A program made the translations under genes and the position numbers. Shown here piece after piece: positions 30,355 through 40,999 of a DNA stretch of 64,000 bases; position 1 is the stretch's first letter, and every line of letters begins with the position of its first letter. The DNA lies in the NCBI GenBank assembly GCA_015501055.1, contig JADNYV010000131.1, positions 39,248 to 103,247 on the forward strand. The letters run 5' to 3'. The notes under the pieces were generated by a model. That model worked only from the letters and a program-made list of their open reading frames with translations. It ran no database searches and was not told the origin of the DNA. The stretch comes from Mucidula mucida. Taxonomy: Eukaryota; Basidiomycota; Agaricomycetes; Agaricales; Physalacriaceae.

Positions 30355-30662
30355 ACAAGACTGCCAGATTCTGCTTCTTCCCCATCTTCTATGTTACCTT
30401 CCAAGGTGGCACTCAATACCACCAAGGCTATGAGGCTACCTGTGTGCCAGGTCAAAAACAGATTTTCAAGTGTCTCCAGCTTCTTAACGGAGACTGTCTT
30501 GGTGTGCATATGTCTGTGGTCCTTTACATCTTCTGTCCTATTATACACTAATATACTACAATACTCCAATACGTGTCTTGCTATAGCACTCTCTCATTCT
30601 ATGTCTATGCTACATCTGCATTCTTTTATCACAACCTTTTGGGTTCACACTCTTGGGTTCTA
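30355..30662 (+). pseudogene. Family P pseudogene, 3' part
   Basis: Continues the gene interrupted at 15,441. GCCAGATTCTGCTTC...CCATCTTCTATG aligns with the live gene near its Ser-rich end, GAGGCTACCTGTGTGCCAGGTC with GAGCCTACCTGCGTATCAGGTC, and GCTATAGCACTCTCTCATT with the 3' flank CCTATAGCATTCTCTCATT of the live gene. Only the C-terminal coding part and 3' flank remain. Confidence 0.7.
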
Positions 30663-30689
30663 GTACTATCCTAGCCTTGATCCTTATAC

Positions 30690-30910
30690 TTGGCCTGTCA
30701 CCAAACTCAACCCGCCGGGCGTTTATAAAGACTCTACATTGCTGTACTAAAATTTGAAGCTTTGAGATAACTTAATGAAGAAGCCCGACATCTATACTTG
30801 TTCATACATAATCTTAACCACAGTGCTCTTGATGTGCCTAAAAGCAGGGACTGACAATCTGTATACAGGGCAGTATCTCAACTCTGCGTCTACATTAGAC
30901 CAGAAGCCAT
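30690..30910. repeat. Dispersed repeat joining blocks seen at 1.3 kb and 3.3 kb
   Basis: CTCAACCCGCCGGGCG to ACCACAGTGCTCTTGATGTGCC matches 1,355-1,495. CTGTATACAGGGCAGTATCTC to CATTAGACCAG matches 3,299-3,345, an exon-intron border of the minus-strand gene there. No ORF of its own. Confidence 0.5.
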
Positions 30911-31320
30911 CAGAGCGGGATGTTGGTTGGTCAAGATAATTGTGTTCCAACTAGGTCAGACAACTCTGATACTGGCTGAAGGGGAGTTGTGTTATTTGGA
31001 GTGATAAAAATAAACGGTTGAGTTGAATGAATGTGAGGACATTTGTAAATTGTATGATTCTCCTGCTGCAATCGGGCTCTGATGTTCATACCCTGTTATA
31101 GTATTTGACTTGACCATAAGAAATTTGGGTTAACTTAGCCTTGACCCACCATCACAACAACAACAACAACCACTACTTTGTTGTAACTACCACAGCTGAG
31201 GTTTTCCCACTCATAGGCCAAGTATCTTGCATACTACAAGTTTACTAGTGCCGCCTTCTCCCTTTTGTATGTATCTCCCATGCTCGGCTGACAACCTATC
31301 TCATATTGTCATGAGTGCAA
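30911..31320. other. No gene seen; short CAA microsatellite
   Basis: Contains (CAA)5 near 31,154-31,170 and AT-rich sequence. It may include the promoter of the F-box pseudogene that follows, but no specific signal is clear. Confidence 0.5.
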
Positions 31321-31348
31321 AGATGTTGTCAGTATAACCTGCTGTTCA

Positions 31349-32575
31349 GATCTTCCTCCGGAGCTCATTGTGCACATGATGGGTTTCCTTCATGGTACCC
31401 TCCACCACTGTTCCTTAGTCTGCCGCGCATGGGTATCTCCTAGCCAGCACTAACTATTCCGCAGCTTCTTTCTTGGCATGCAAAGGATTAATGATTTTTG
31501 TCTCTTTCTTGTGGGTGCTCCTCACATTGGCACTTATATCCGGGAGGTCTCTCTTTTAGGCCCGCACTCATACATACAAGATGTGCCGGACATCATTGAC
31601 TTCTCTGACGCCACTGATAGGGAAGATCTCCAAAGCCTCTTTCTTCTACTCCCAAATATCACGGTAGTCAAGGCATCATCTCCTTTCCTCTTCACAAATA
31701 GCGTGCTGTGTCACTGCCCACAACTTTGCGAGTTTTCAATTCAAAGTACCCTGCAAGAAGGGGCTGTTGTTTCCCCTACATCTATCTTCCATATCTTTGA
31801 AGGAACAACCATGACAAGACTATTTCTTTTCAGCCTTTACATGCTGTCTACGATGGACAGCCCTCTCAAGCCAGACTCCGCTGTATGTACCATAGAAGTT
31901 CTCGTCCTCAATGTGGCGCAAAACTTTAATGTATGGCTTCCCTATCTCCAGAGCGTAATGCCTAAGTAGAAGAAACTGGTATGTATTGTTTACGGTCCAA
32001 GAGGTGTACATGCTTGGAGCCATTTGTTACGGATGAGCAATCTTTCGGGGCTTCATAGATTTCAATTTTATGTATGCATACATGAGTTACTACTTACCAT
32101 CTTCAGCACGTTATGTTTCTTATAATACCTAAGATACCTCTAGTGTTCCCTTGGATCCTACCATGCAGTTTACTGCATCTCCCTTCAGCACCCTTTAATC
32201 ATCTCCTCTTGACTGCCAGGGTCTTTTACCATACCCCCAATACTCTCGATATCACAACCGTTTCTAGCATAGTCGAGTGGTATATTTGTACTTTTGCTGC
32301 TCTCCCTCAAGGCACAAAAAGTATGTTGAGGAGCATCACACTTATGGTAATGGCTCTCACCACACCCATTGTTGCTATGGCATGGGCAAAGGTCGATGAC
32401 ATTTTGTCCACTCCCACATTCAGCAGCCTTGAATGTGTTTACCTCCTGGACGACCACAAGCTACCTGTCCAAACACGGGCACATCCCCACGCAGTGCACA
32501 TACTTCAACAAGTATTTACCCAAAGTCAAGGTCAGGAAAATTGGCAGTGTAGAGACACCGGTAATGAGATGTAGC
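31349..32575 (+). pseudogene. F-box gene, inactivated
   Basis: GAT at 31,349 opens an F-box reading DLPPELIVHMMGFLHGTLHH, then CSLVCRAWVSPSQH. A TAA at 31,451 breaks the frame at the point where the motif continues LFRSFFL. The same frame then runs open to a TAG at 31,967 with leucine-rich sequence (LQSLFLLLPNITVVK). After another 100 codons it fails again, and a shifted frame (32,113-32,574) carries a C-terminal region resembling other agaricomycete F-box proteins (IVEWYICTFAALPQGTKS...LLDDHKLPV). F-box proteins recruit substrates to SCF ubiquitin ligases. The pattern of stops says pseudogene. It is only distantly like the F-box genes at 43-47 kb. Confidence 0.7.
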
Positions 32576-32599
32576 TGAGTGGGTAGTACCAATTACACG

Positions 32600-33040
32600 T
32601 CCATATAGCATTGTTGATTCTTCGCAATAGATACATATTTTGAAGTACAATATAGGTACTAGATAAACGAAAAGCATGAGCATAGTAGAATGAAACATTC
32701 ATAAGTATTATAGTATGTTACGGAGGGACGCATCACTCCGCCTTTTCAACTTAAAGTTCCCAGGCGCGGTCCAACCCGATTCCCGAGGGATGTCATCAGG
32801 ATATGGAGGGGCCCTCTTCTTCCTTTGTAAGGTGCATCATAGTATTGTTGTATATGCAGTCCATCACGACTTGGGGACCAAAGTACGGATCAAAATCGGA
32901 TGCGAACAAGCCGAGAGGACCCAGCATCGGGTATGGAAGAATAGGAACGTTAAGCGGAGGCTGGGGAGATGAAAACGGCAGGGGTCCTTGGTACTGAACG
33001 GATAAGGGATAATGCACATTTTTGTTCGGGCAGGCGCATC
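32600..33040. other. Unassigned; possible minus-strand coding trace
   Basis: The minus strand shows two overlapping open frames, LDLDCAIVCANCATHDAPA... into MHYPLSVQYQGPLPFSS and MLGPLGLFASDFDPYFGP. They would join only with a frame change near 33,017. The segment continues into the start of the segmental duplication. I cannot name a family. Confidence 0.3.
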
Positions 33041-33587
33041 ATGTGTAGCGCAGTTGGCGCAAACAATGGCACAGTCCAAATCGAGTAACTCGGGAGATCC
33101 TAGACGCCTACAATGGCAGACAATGGGCGGGGAAACCTCAGGGCCAATAGAGAGCGAACAATGTGACCATTTGTTCGTAGTTGTCATGTCAAGGAAGTGT
33201 GGCGCACACACCACAACATCAAGAGTATGTTGAATCGTGTACTTCCGCGGGATGACAAGCGTGATGGAGCAGTGATTTGAAACGATGAAGCACCAATTCA
33301 ACATATAGTGAACCGTGGCGGGTTTGGGAGATAACACCGCACCAGTGAAGCCCAAAGCCTCCACATCTGATGAAGAGTCCAGCGATCGCATGACGCACGA
33401 GTATCATGACGCACAGAAGGCCAGACACGAACGCTTTCACTGCCTTCTCCGATGAATTTGCGTTCAAGCCGAATCAACGAGGCGGTGATAAGCTTCTGTC
33501 TACCCCGTTCCGCACGGAAGCACATCAGTAGGTCTGACCTGCCAGAGGTACTTAAACAAAGTTTTCAGGATGCATTTTACAATGCAC

Positions 33588-34010
33588 TCACCAATATTCT
33601 TTGCCCACATCAACGTCTCCATCAATCAGAAGCAATCGGCAGTCAAAGTTGATCCATACGATGTCCAATCCTCCTCCCGACCTCGATCAAACTCATCACC
33701 CGCCCTTACCCAACGCTTCATGAGCACGCTATCATTGCCCACCCGTCGGGGCTCTGGCAGTTCGTCGTCATCTTCCAGCCTCCTCTCCAGCCCGCGAACG
33801 CGCTCGCATGCCCAGACCAAATCACACATCCGGTCGTTCTCCAATTCGCTGCGTTCGTTGTTCTCAGGGAGGAAGGTGAGGGGAAACACCATGACATCGT
33901 CAGACGCTTTGGGGACGGAGGAAGAATCACTGGGAGAGATTCTTGATCTCTTTCCATCTTGTCCCTCAACTCTTCCACATTGTAAAGGTCACGACATCCC
34001 ACCGTGTTGA
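33588..34010 (+). pseudogene. Ser-rich protein alpha, copy 1 (truncated by a 7-bp deletion)
   Basis: Starts MHSPIFFAHINVSINQKQSA, then SSSRPRSNSSPALTQRF, a Ser run, TKSHIRSFSNSLRSLFSGRK and ETEEES-like acidic sequence. After GHDI, seven bases (AATCAGT, present at 53,089-53,095 in the other copy) are missing at 33,997, so the frame ends early with PPC. The C-terminal EEEHMLLIQELVLG block of the intact copy is lost. Function unknown; paralog of the gene at 35,240. Confidence 0.65.
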
Positions 34011-34871
34011 GATCAGACGATTCGATACCGTCACCTGCGACTTCATTTGACGACAATGAGGATACATCTGAGCCGGAGGAAGAGCATATGTTGCTAATAT
34101 AGGAGTTAGTCTTAGGAAGGATGGATTCGTTGTACGATATGAGTTCACACGGAATGAAAAATGATTGAAAATAACCGACGTCGTCCAAGATCATAATGAA
34201 GAACCGAAGGAGAAGTTCGATAGATTGCCGATCCAAGTCACGGCCGTAGTCAAGCGATGCTCCGTCGAATAGAGCACGGTCGTTCTGCTTGGTATAAATA
34301 AGCCTGCAACCAATGCGCTTTTTACACGAGAATCGTGAGCATGAATTCGTCGGACAATGGTTCAGAGTAATGAACAAATATATCTGGCGAAAGTTGAAGT
34401 TAGTCGCCTGGTACGCTATCGAATAAAAGCAAAGCTGACCGTACTTTTCGCAGCTCAGGCGCGCGGCGGTCGTCCGCCTTGGATTGAGGGTGCACGGATC
34501 CCGCCTTAGACTCCTAAGTCTGGTCAGCGTCAGACGGGCGCAGAGATGTGGCTTGGTCGGTAGCGTAAGCTTGAAGAGTGGACAGCAAGAGCTGCGACGA
34601 CTCATAAAAAAACGTCCAGAAAATCAACAAGTAATGTGATTGCCGGTACGACGGAGTACAAGCAGCAAACACCGCTAAACAGTGGGCGTGCCCCAATTTC
34701 CATGACCGATGCCTGTTATCTGCGCCCGTCCGTCCGTTCCTTCGTGAAAGCCAGAGGCTTGGTGTGGCGGAGATGTTGTCCGAGCCGGCATAAAGTGCAC
34801 CAGCCAATCACGCGGGTCTGAGTTATGCCGCCGGAGTGAAGCTTTGAATAGACACGCATCCATGCTCAACC
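34011..34871. other. Spacer between Ser-rich paralogs
   Basis: Contains the orphaned C-terminal coding sequence of protein alpha (to about 34,165). Beyond it no frame is kept in both duplicate copies: a long minus-strand frame across 34,605-33,718 is broken by an indel at 53,345 in copy 2. I see no gene in the rest. Confidence 0.45.
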
Positions 34872-35072
34872 ATGTCTGAAGAAGAGCAGTTCGATCTTAT
34901 GACGCACACAAAGCGAAACACGAACGAACCCTTGCTCGCCTCGGAGTCCGCTGGCTCAGCACCTCCGGTCAACCTGCATTCAGATATCTTCAAGCATACC
35001 CAAGCGCTACACCGTCGCCGAGCCTCTGGGCGCAGACCGCCACACATTAAGGAGTGTCAACAAACAAAGTGA
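34872..35072 (+). CDS. Small ORF of 66 aa, unknown
   Basis: MSEEEQFDLMTHTKRNTNEP... to RPPHIKECQQTK, kept in copy 2 (53,975-54,175) with two substitutions. Similar DNA precedes protein alpha (about 33,390-33,520), so it is part of a repeated 5' region of the Ser-rich paralogs. It could be a leader exon or chance. No known domain. Confidence 0.3.
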   Translation: MSEEEQFDLMTHTKRNTNEPLLASESAGSAPPVNLHSDIFKHTQALHRRRASGRRPPHIKECQQTK

Positions 35073-35239
35073 ACCAACGAGGCGGTGATCAACCACTTCT
35101 GTCTACCCCGTTCCGCACGGAGGCAAATGTAGGTGGGGTAGCTCCTAACCTGCTAGAGGTTCATAAACCCAGATTTCCGACTGCTAGAACCATCAACCAT
35201 GCACTCACCTGCCTTTTCATCCACACTAAAGTCTCTACG

Positions 35240-35860
35240 ATGCAGAAGCAATCGGCAGTCAAAGTTGATTACCATGAAGTCAACCAATATCAGTCCTCTT
35301 CTCGACCTCGGGCGACCTCATTACCCGCCCTTACCCAACGCTTTAAGAGCACGCTGTCGCGCACCCACCGCCACTCGCCCTACTCCTCATCTTCCAGCCT
35401 TCGTTCCACACCAACAGCACCCAGTCCCCAGACCAAATCACACTCCAGGTCATTCTCAGATTCGTTTCCGAGAATCAACCTCCGTTCACTGTTTGTTGGG
35501 CGGAGGAGGAGCGCCAAGCCGCAGAGAAACATAGATGACTTGGAGACGGAAGAAGAATCGGAAACTTTCTCTGCATCGCGTCTCTTGCCTCCTTCACAAC
35601 GAAAGTGCCACAATATGTTCACCCCCGACGTGTCAACATTCAATGACACGATCGGGTTGTATTTGGACATTCACGACGGAAACATCGTTCCATCCCAGTA
35701 TACTGTAGAAGGACCCATACGCGAGGAAGAACCTCTAGCGCTGGACATCCCATTATCTGTTGGGCAATTTGTCGATGATGAAGATGTATCCGAGCCAGAG
35801 GAAGATGATTTCTTGCTAATGCAGGAGATGGTGCTTGAAAGGACCAATTTCCGACTGTAA
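35240..35860 (+). CDS. Ser-rich protein beta, copy 1 (206 aa)
   Basis: From the ATG at 35,240: MQKQSAVKVDYHEVNQYQSS, then SSRPRATSLPALTQRFKSTL, a Ser run, TKSHSRSFSDSFPRINLRSL, ETEEESETF, and a C-terminus EPEEDDFLLMQEMVLERTNF. The order matches protein alpha. In copy 2 an upstream ATG (MHSPAFFIHTKVSTMQKQ) is in frame with this start. Here one base is missing (CCTTTTCA against CCTTCTTCA), so the original start is off frame and translation would need the internal ATG. Low-complexity, probably disordered, no signal peptide. Function unknown. Confidence 0.5.
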   Translation: MQKQSAVKVDYHEVNQYQSSSRPRATSLPALTQRFKSTLSRTHRHSPYSSSSSLRSTPTAPSPQTKSHSRSFSDSFPRINLRSLFVGRRRSAKPQRNIDDLETEEESETFSASRLLPPSQRKCHNMFTPDVSTFNDTIGLYLDIHDGNIVPSQYTVEGPIREEEPLALDIPLSVGQFVDDEDVSEPEEDDFLLMQEMVLERTNFRL

Positions 35861-36769
35861 CTCGAGCAAGAGGGAAGCATGTATAAATGTAATTTCTGAA
35901 TATATCCGATGGCGTATGATATCGAAGAAGTTCGCGACAAGAATTGGTGGTGAACGTTGTGGTCGAGGTATCCACAGATGTATTCAGCCTGACATTAATC
36001 GTGGCGATAATATGCGGACTTGGCTGTCCGCTCAAGCTGACGGTCGTTGCGCGCGCGTCCTGTTTATAAATCGGAGTCAGTACCAGACCGGACGCAGTCA
36101 CTCAAGCTACTGTACCAATGTCAACCCAGGATCAAATGATACGAGCGTGTAGACATGCTGCTCATCGATCTTCCCGAATGAAAACTGCGTCCTGATAAAA
36201 CTTGGAGTCAGTACCAGGAGAGACGCAGTCGAAACAATGATGCCATACCAACCTGCCCAGCGACATTCTCATCGCCAGCTGATGAGATGAGTTTTTTTGA
36301 GCAGTCGCAGTTAGGTCGTGTTGCAGAATCTAGACAAAGGAAGTAACATATCTGGAAAGCTTGGAGTCAATTCACTGGTACGCAAGCAAAAGCAGTCCTT
36401 ACTTCATGCCGCGCTTCCTGCGGCGACGGCCTCTGGCTTTGCATGCAAGGCGCGCGAATCCCCTAATGTCGTAGTTCCCTACCACGCCCCATGGGCGTGA
36501 GACGTGCTGCCAGTGCAAATCAGGTGGGACATACGGGGATTGTCGCAGAGATGTTCGCTGGTTGGTAGCAAGCGTGGTGAAGAGGGCCTTCAAGTACCTA
36601 CGACTCGTGAGCAAAATGCAGCTAACTCGTAATGGGGGGAAGGGCTTTAGCGGGATGACGGAGGATTCTGTCGTCGGCTGCAAAGATCCGAGAGCGTGCT
36701 CCTACATTGACGACGACGACCGCTGCTAGCCAAAGGACAACAAGCCCGAGTCTGACCTGAGACTAAACC
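35861..36769. other. Spacer with an imperfect tandem repeat
   Basis: GGAGTCAGTACCAG followed by (G)ACGCAGTC occurs near 36,076-36,100 and again near 36,203-36,230, about 130 bp apart. 36,300-36,700 has short frames in both copies with no family. The right edge (GCTAGCCAAAGGACAACAAG, 36,726) matches the end of the dead family P gene at 38,549, so it may be the tail of another lost family P copy. Confidence 0.45.
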
Positions 36770-37930
36770 TACACAGACTTCCGGATACGCGTTCCACGAA
36801 CGAGCCCGACGTCCGTTGTGACGTGTATGTTGGATCGTGACTGGTGGACGGGCATGATGGATGCTAACTCCCGTTAATATACGTCAGGGAGGATTGAAGG
36901 AGGACCAACGTATGAACGTTGGCGCGTCCCAGACGTGTACATTCAGAGCTGATCGTCGATACTGCGTGGGGGCTGAATGCCTATTTTCCTATATTCGCCT
37001 CAGGACGTTTGAAAGGAAACAATTCAACGAACGCACTATGCAATAAAACTTGCCAATCGGTCCTGGTCCTTTCGCGTCGATACGGCCTCCTTTCTGCGCG
37101 TGTTGAACCGCATCAATAGAAACAGCGCGAAGAAATCTGCCGTTGAACGCGGAAAATGGTCCTTTGCGAAAAGTACACCTGGGAATCGATTAGGGTGCGT
37201 CGTTCAGCAAACAGGCCTACGTACCGGATACAACCCGAAATATTGTTCTCCATGTATGGCATGCCACAGGCTGCCCCGGCCCATACCCTGCTATAGTCCT
37301 TCCAATTTGATGGACAAGTCGTCTTCTATCACCCCAGCAAGTCGTATACGTCGCTGTTCAAAGTGGTAAAGTAGTGCAGTGCAATTTTTCGAGGGCGTGT
37401 CATGGCGGAATGGAGTAAGGAGGGTCATCCGTAAATGGGCATCACCGCCGCGCACGGCTCGGCTTCCGAAAGTCTGTCTGTAGCTAGTCTGTATTCAGGC
37501 ATAATGACGGCACAGCGGAAGAAGTCTATAGTTCACTCAAGTCTATAAGTACCGCGCAACAGAAGGCGTTCCGCCTCTTGCCGCCGGTGATCTTGATCAC
37601 TGTAGTCCTGTATGCATGAAAAGGAGAGTATACACTCCTCATGGAGACCAATAAACAGAACAACTTGAGCCTGCAGAAACTGAGCTCTAAGCACTGTAAC
37701 AAGTAAGCACTACAAGGCTGTTCTTGGGAACATACTGCTTCTTGAAGTAGTAGAGCTATTGATATGTTCGTGTTCCATTGAGTGAAAGTACTGCGACGTA
37801 CCCCTAGAAACTCATTGTGAGCAGACCTAGTCGCGTACAGACAAGTGAAACATGCTATCCACATACTATCCTCGACGCCCACAAACTATCACACCTTTTT
37901 GATGTCAAAAGAATCCGGTGATCAAACTTA
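36770..37930 (+). repeat. Family P upstream module, first unit
   Basis: ACACAGACTTCCGGATACGCGTTCC, a GGACGTTTGAAAG...AACGAACGCA block, the dispersed module (37,335-37,457; GGGCATCACCGCCGCGCACGG), and the AT-rich tract (37,617-37,850). The whole order repeats at 38,600-39,670. It acts as the 5' region of the dead family P gene that follows. Confidence 0.75.
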
Positions 37931-38031
37931 GATAAGCCATCTCTCCTCCTTCTCCCTCTCACTACAACCACACTATCGTGTGTGTATCGTCTTATTTTCC
38001 ACATCGCCCAACTTATATTCCACAGTTTATC

Positions 38032-38590
38032 GTGTCCCAAGCGTGTCGCGCTCTCAGCATCCATACTCCCGTCGTCCAAGAAGCTGCCAAGGCGGTCGCC
38101 GAATTTTACTGCTCGTCTATGCTCTCGCGAAGCGAAATCAACGAATTAATTCGAGCTGTCAAATTTGGCCACGATGACATTATCTATTCCCCAAAGATGG
38201 CACCCTTTGCGACCGGAACTCGCTACTTGAAAGGCCTCGTCCACAGAGGTCGGCGCATCGTCTGCGCAGACAAGCTGCACAACGTCTTCCTCTCATTCAG
38301 ACTTCACTCCTCAGTCCCCGTGTTACAAAAAAAATCAATACCGCGTTCTGCGACATCCCGCCGGAAGCCATTGTCAAATCGTTGAGGATATTTTCAGGCT
38401 CGAGGCGAGTGCAGGGGTCGGAGTAGCGGTTGTCGGAGCGTCTACTCCGAATGGCGGCGACGCCCCAGATGTAGCGCCAGTCAAAGGCGCCGTCGGGTCG
38501 ACAAGCCAGGCAGACACTAAGAGCGCCGCAATGCCTTCATCCGCCGCTGCTAGCCAAAGGCCAACAAGTCTGGGTCTGACTTGCGACTAA
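38032..38590 (+). pseudogene. Family P pseudogene, copy 1
   Basis: Aligned with the live gene at 39,796, the start ATG is GTG (38,032-38,034). The frame then reads VVQEAAKAVAEFYCSSMLSR, RSEINELIRAVKFGHDD and IIYSPKMAPFATGTRYLKGL. At 38,326 an extended A run plus a deletion shifts the frame before the HTH-like block (DIPPEAIV, still visible as DNA). The gene ends prematurely at TAA 38,588. The acidic middle and basic-aromatic C-terminus are missing. Confidence 0.75.
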
Positions 38591-38599
38591 CACTACACA

Positions 38600-39740
38600 G
38601 ACTTCCGGACACGCGTTCCAAGAATGATCGGGACGTCCGTCGTATGCTGGATCGTGGCTGGCGGACGGGCATGACGGATGCTAACACCCTTTGATGGCGG
38701 TCAAGGAGGACTGAGGGAAGACCAGTTTATTGGCGTTGGCGCGTGTACATGCACCGCTGAACGTCGATTGGGCGCCAATGGCCATTTTCCTATATTCGCT
38801 TCAGGACGTTTGAAAGCAAACAATTTAACGAACGCATGCTGTAATAAAGCTTGCTAAGTGGTCCAAAGAATGGTGCCCTGGTCCATCCTCGATTCGCGTC
38901 GATACCGCCATCCCTCCTTTCTGCCTGTCTTAAAATGCATCAAGAGAAACAGCGCAAAAAAATCTGCCGTTGAATGCGAAGAATGGTCGTTCGCAAGGCC
39001 ATGCGAAAAGTACACCTTTTGGATTAATTAGTGTACGTCGTTCAGCAAGCAGGTCTACGTACTGGATTCAGTCCGAAACCCCCGGCTATATTCCTTTAGA
39101 TTTGACATACGAGTCGCCTTATTTAGCCAAGAAGTCATGTACGTCGAAGTTCAATGAGGCAACATAGGACAGTGTAATTTCTGAGGTGGTGGAACGGAGT
39201 AAGGAAGGTCATCCGTAAATGGGCATCACCGCTGCGCACGGCTCGGCTTCCGAAAGTCTGCCTCAATGCCTGTCACTTGTAGTGTTACTCTCTATCCAGT
39301 AATGACGGCACAGCGGAGCAATTCTACCGTAAGTACCGCGCACCAGACGGCTTTCCGCCTCCTCTGGCCGATGATCTTGATCACTGTGTCCTTTATTTAT
39401 GAAAAGGAGAGCACGCACTCCTCACGGAGACCAATAAACAAAACAGGTTCAGCGTGGAGGAACTGTGCTCTGAGCCTTGTAACAAGTACTCCATCTAGGC
39501 TGTTTTCAAGAACATGCTGCTTTCGCAGCAGTTCTATTGAGTGCAAGTACTGCTATGTACCCACTGCAAAACTCTCTGTGGGCAGCCATAGTCAATATAG
39601 ACAAGTGGAACACACTGTTGACAAACTATCCTTCGCACAAACTATCACACCTTTTTGATCTGCACGCATCGGGTGATCAAAGTTAGATAAGCCGCATCTC
39701 TCCTTCTCCCTCTCACTACGACGACCATCCCTAGACCGCT
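38600..39740 (+). repeat. Family P upstream module, second unit
   Basis: Same block order as 36,770-37,930 with moderate divergence. The dispersed module is at 39,130-39,240 (GGGCATCACCGCTGCGCACGG). The AT-rich tract at 39,400-39,610 has AGACCAATAAACAAAACAGG and CTATTGAGTGCAAGTACTGC. Presumably contains the promoter of the live gene at 39,796. Confidence 0.75.
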
Positions 39741-39795
39741 CTTGTGCGTATCATCTTTTTTTCCACATCGCCTAACTTATATTTCGCAGTTCATC

Positions 39796-40995
39796 ATGGC
39801 GAAGCCGTATCGTGTTATCAACAGCCATCCTCTCGTCGTCCAAGAAGCTGCCAAAGCGGTCGCCGACCTACACAATTCCGCTATGCTCTCGCGACTCGAA
39901 ATACAGATGCTCATCCGACATTTCAAACATGACCGTGTCATTGATTTCTCGCCCAACATGCTACGCTACGCGACGGGGACGTCCCACACGAAACTCGGCC
40001 TTGTGCATAGGCGTCGGCGCATCGTCGGCGCAAACGAACTCTACACGGTCTTTCTTTCATTTCGCCTGGACCCTTCCCTTGAGACGATCCGCAGAAAGAT
40101 TAACGCCGCATTCTGTGACATCCCGCCGGAAGCCATTGTTGCCTGGCATAGGAAAATCGTTGAGGATCTTCTTAGGCCTGAGGCAAGTGCAGGGGTTGGC
40201 GTGGCAGCTGTCAGTGCTTCTACTCTGAATGGCGGCGACGCATCGGATTCTGTGGCTGTGGCCCCAGTTGGAGGCAACGCTGGACCGTCGAGGCAGGCCG
40301 CAGACGCTGACGCTACAGTCTCTTTGACTGAGAGCTCCCCCGGCCCCTCAGACGACAACGCTGAGAGCGTTTCTGAGCCAATGCAACTCGATGTAGAGGT
40401 CCTAGGCGATTGCGACGTGGTCTCTTCAATCATGAACGACGCGCCGGAAGCTGAGGTTGCAGTGCTAGTCAGCGAGGGCACTCCTGAACGTGCTGATAGT
40501 GAAGGCGCTGTAATCTCTGATTGCTTGCCAGGTTCCTTGAATGACATCGTTGACCCTCCCTCGCTTACTGGTGCAGGAGTAGGCGGTGTTGCTTCGATTA
40601 CGACCGACGTGTCAACGGAGGTCATCGAAGCCGCCGCCGGCCTGGCAGAGCAGGCTGGACACACAGGCCATTTGGGCATCAAAGTCGCTGAGGCTGACGG
40701 CTCTTGCGATCCCTCCACTGTTTCTGAACCCCTCATCATAAACATCCCCACCATCCTGCCTGCCGATTCAGTTCCCTCCCAATCCTCTACTATCACTGTC
40801 ACACCTATATTATCCGAGGCTCTGAGCCTACCTGCGTATCAGGTCGTCGATGGATCCTCAGATGCCTCTAGCTCCTCGAAGGACGGTGTCTCTGGAAAGC
40901 GCTCGCTGCCAATCGATGATGACGCGGACGTGCCCTCCCAGGCAAGCCCGAAGCGGCAGAAGAGCAATTGGTTGTCCCGTTTCTGGTTTTACTAG
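39796..40995 (+). CDS. Family P protein, copy 1 (399 aa), putative HTH-like nuclear protein
   Basis: I choose the ATG at 39,796 (TCATCATGGCG context; MAKPYRVINSHPLVVQEAAK) because it follows a likely 5'UTR splice acceptor (TTTCGCAG); an in-frame extension upstream is less likely. Residues 1-135 are the conserved domain: VVQEAAKAVADLHNSAMLSR, a KLGLVHRRRRIVGANELY block, then SLETIRRKINAAFCDIPPEA and IVAWHRKIVEDL. The last part resembles a helix-turn-helix and matches family Q. Residues 140-370 are acidic, Ala/Ser/Val-rich and probably disordered. The tail has SGKRSLPIDDDAD and PKRQKSNWLSRFWFY, a likely nuclear signal plus aromatic end. The protein is identical in the second segmental copy. Function unknown. 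Confidence 0.75.
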   Translation: MAKPYRVINSHPLVVQEAAKAVADLHNSAMLSRLEIQMLIRHFKHDRVIDFSPNMLRYATGTSHTKLGLVHRRRRIVGANELYTVFLSFRLDPSLETIRRKINAAFCDIPPEAIVAWHRKIVEDLLRPEASAGVGVAAVSASTLNGGDASDSVAVAPVGGNAGPSRQAADADATVSLTESSPGPSDDNAESVSEPMQLDVEVLGDCDVVSSIMNDAPEAEVAVLVSEGTPERADSEGAVISDCLPGSLNDIVDPPSLTGAGVGGVASITTDVSTEVIEAAAGLAEQAGHTGHLGIKVAEADGSCDPSTVSEPLIINIPTILPADSVPSQSSTITVTPILSEALSLPAYQVVDGSSDASSSSKDGVSGKRSLPIDDDADVPSQASPKRQKSNWLSRFWFY

Positions 40996-40999
40996 GCGC

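Noticed and set aside
33718..34605. Minus-strand open frame of 295 codons
   Set aside because: Overlaps the Ser-rich protein alpha antisense and is broken by an indel in the otherwise nearly identical copy 2 (about 53,345).
40041..40802. Minus-strand open frame of 253 codons opposite the family P gene (and its twin at 59,233-59,994)
   Set aside because: Antisense shadow of a low-complexity Ala/Ser/Val/Asp-rich coding region; no domains, no splice context, and the sense strand carries the conserved domain.
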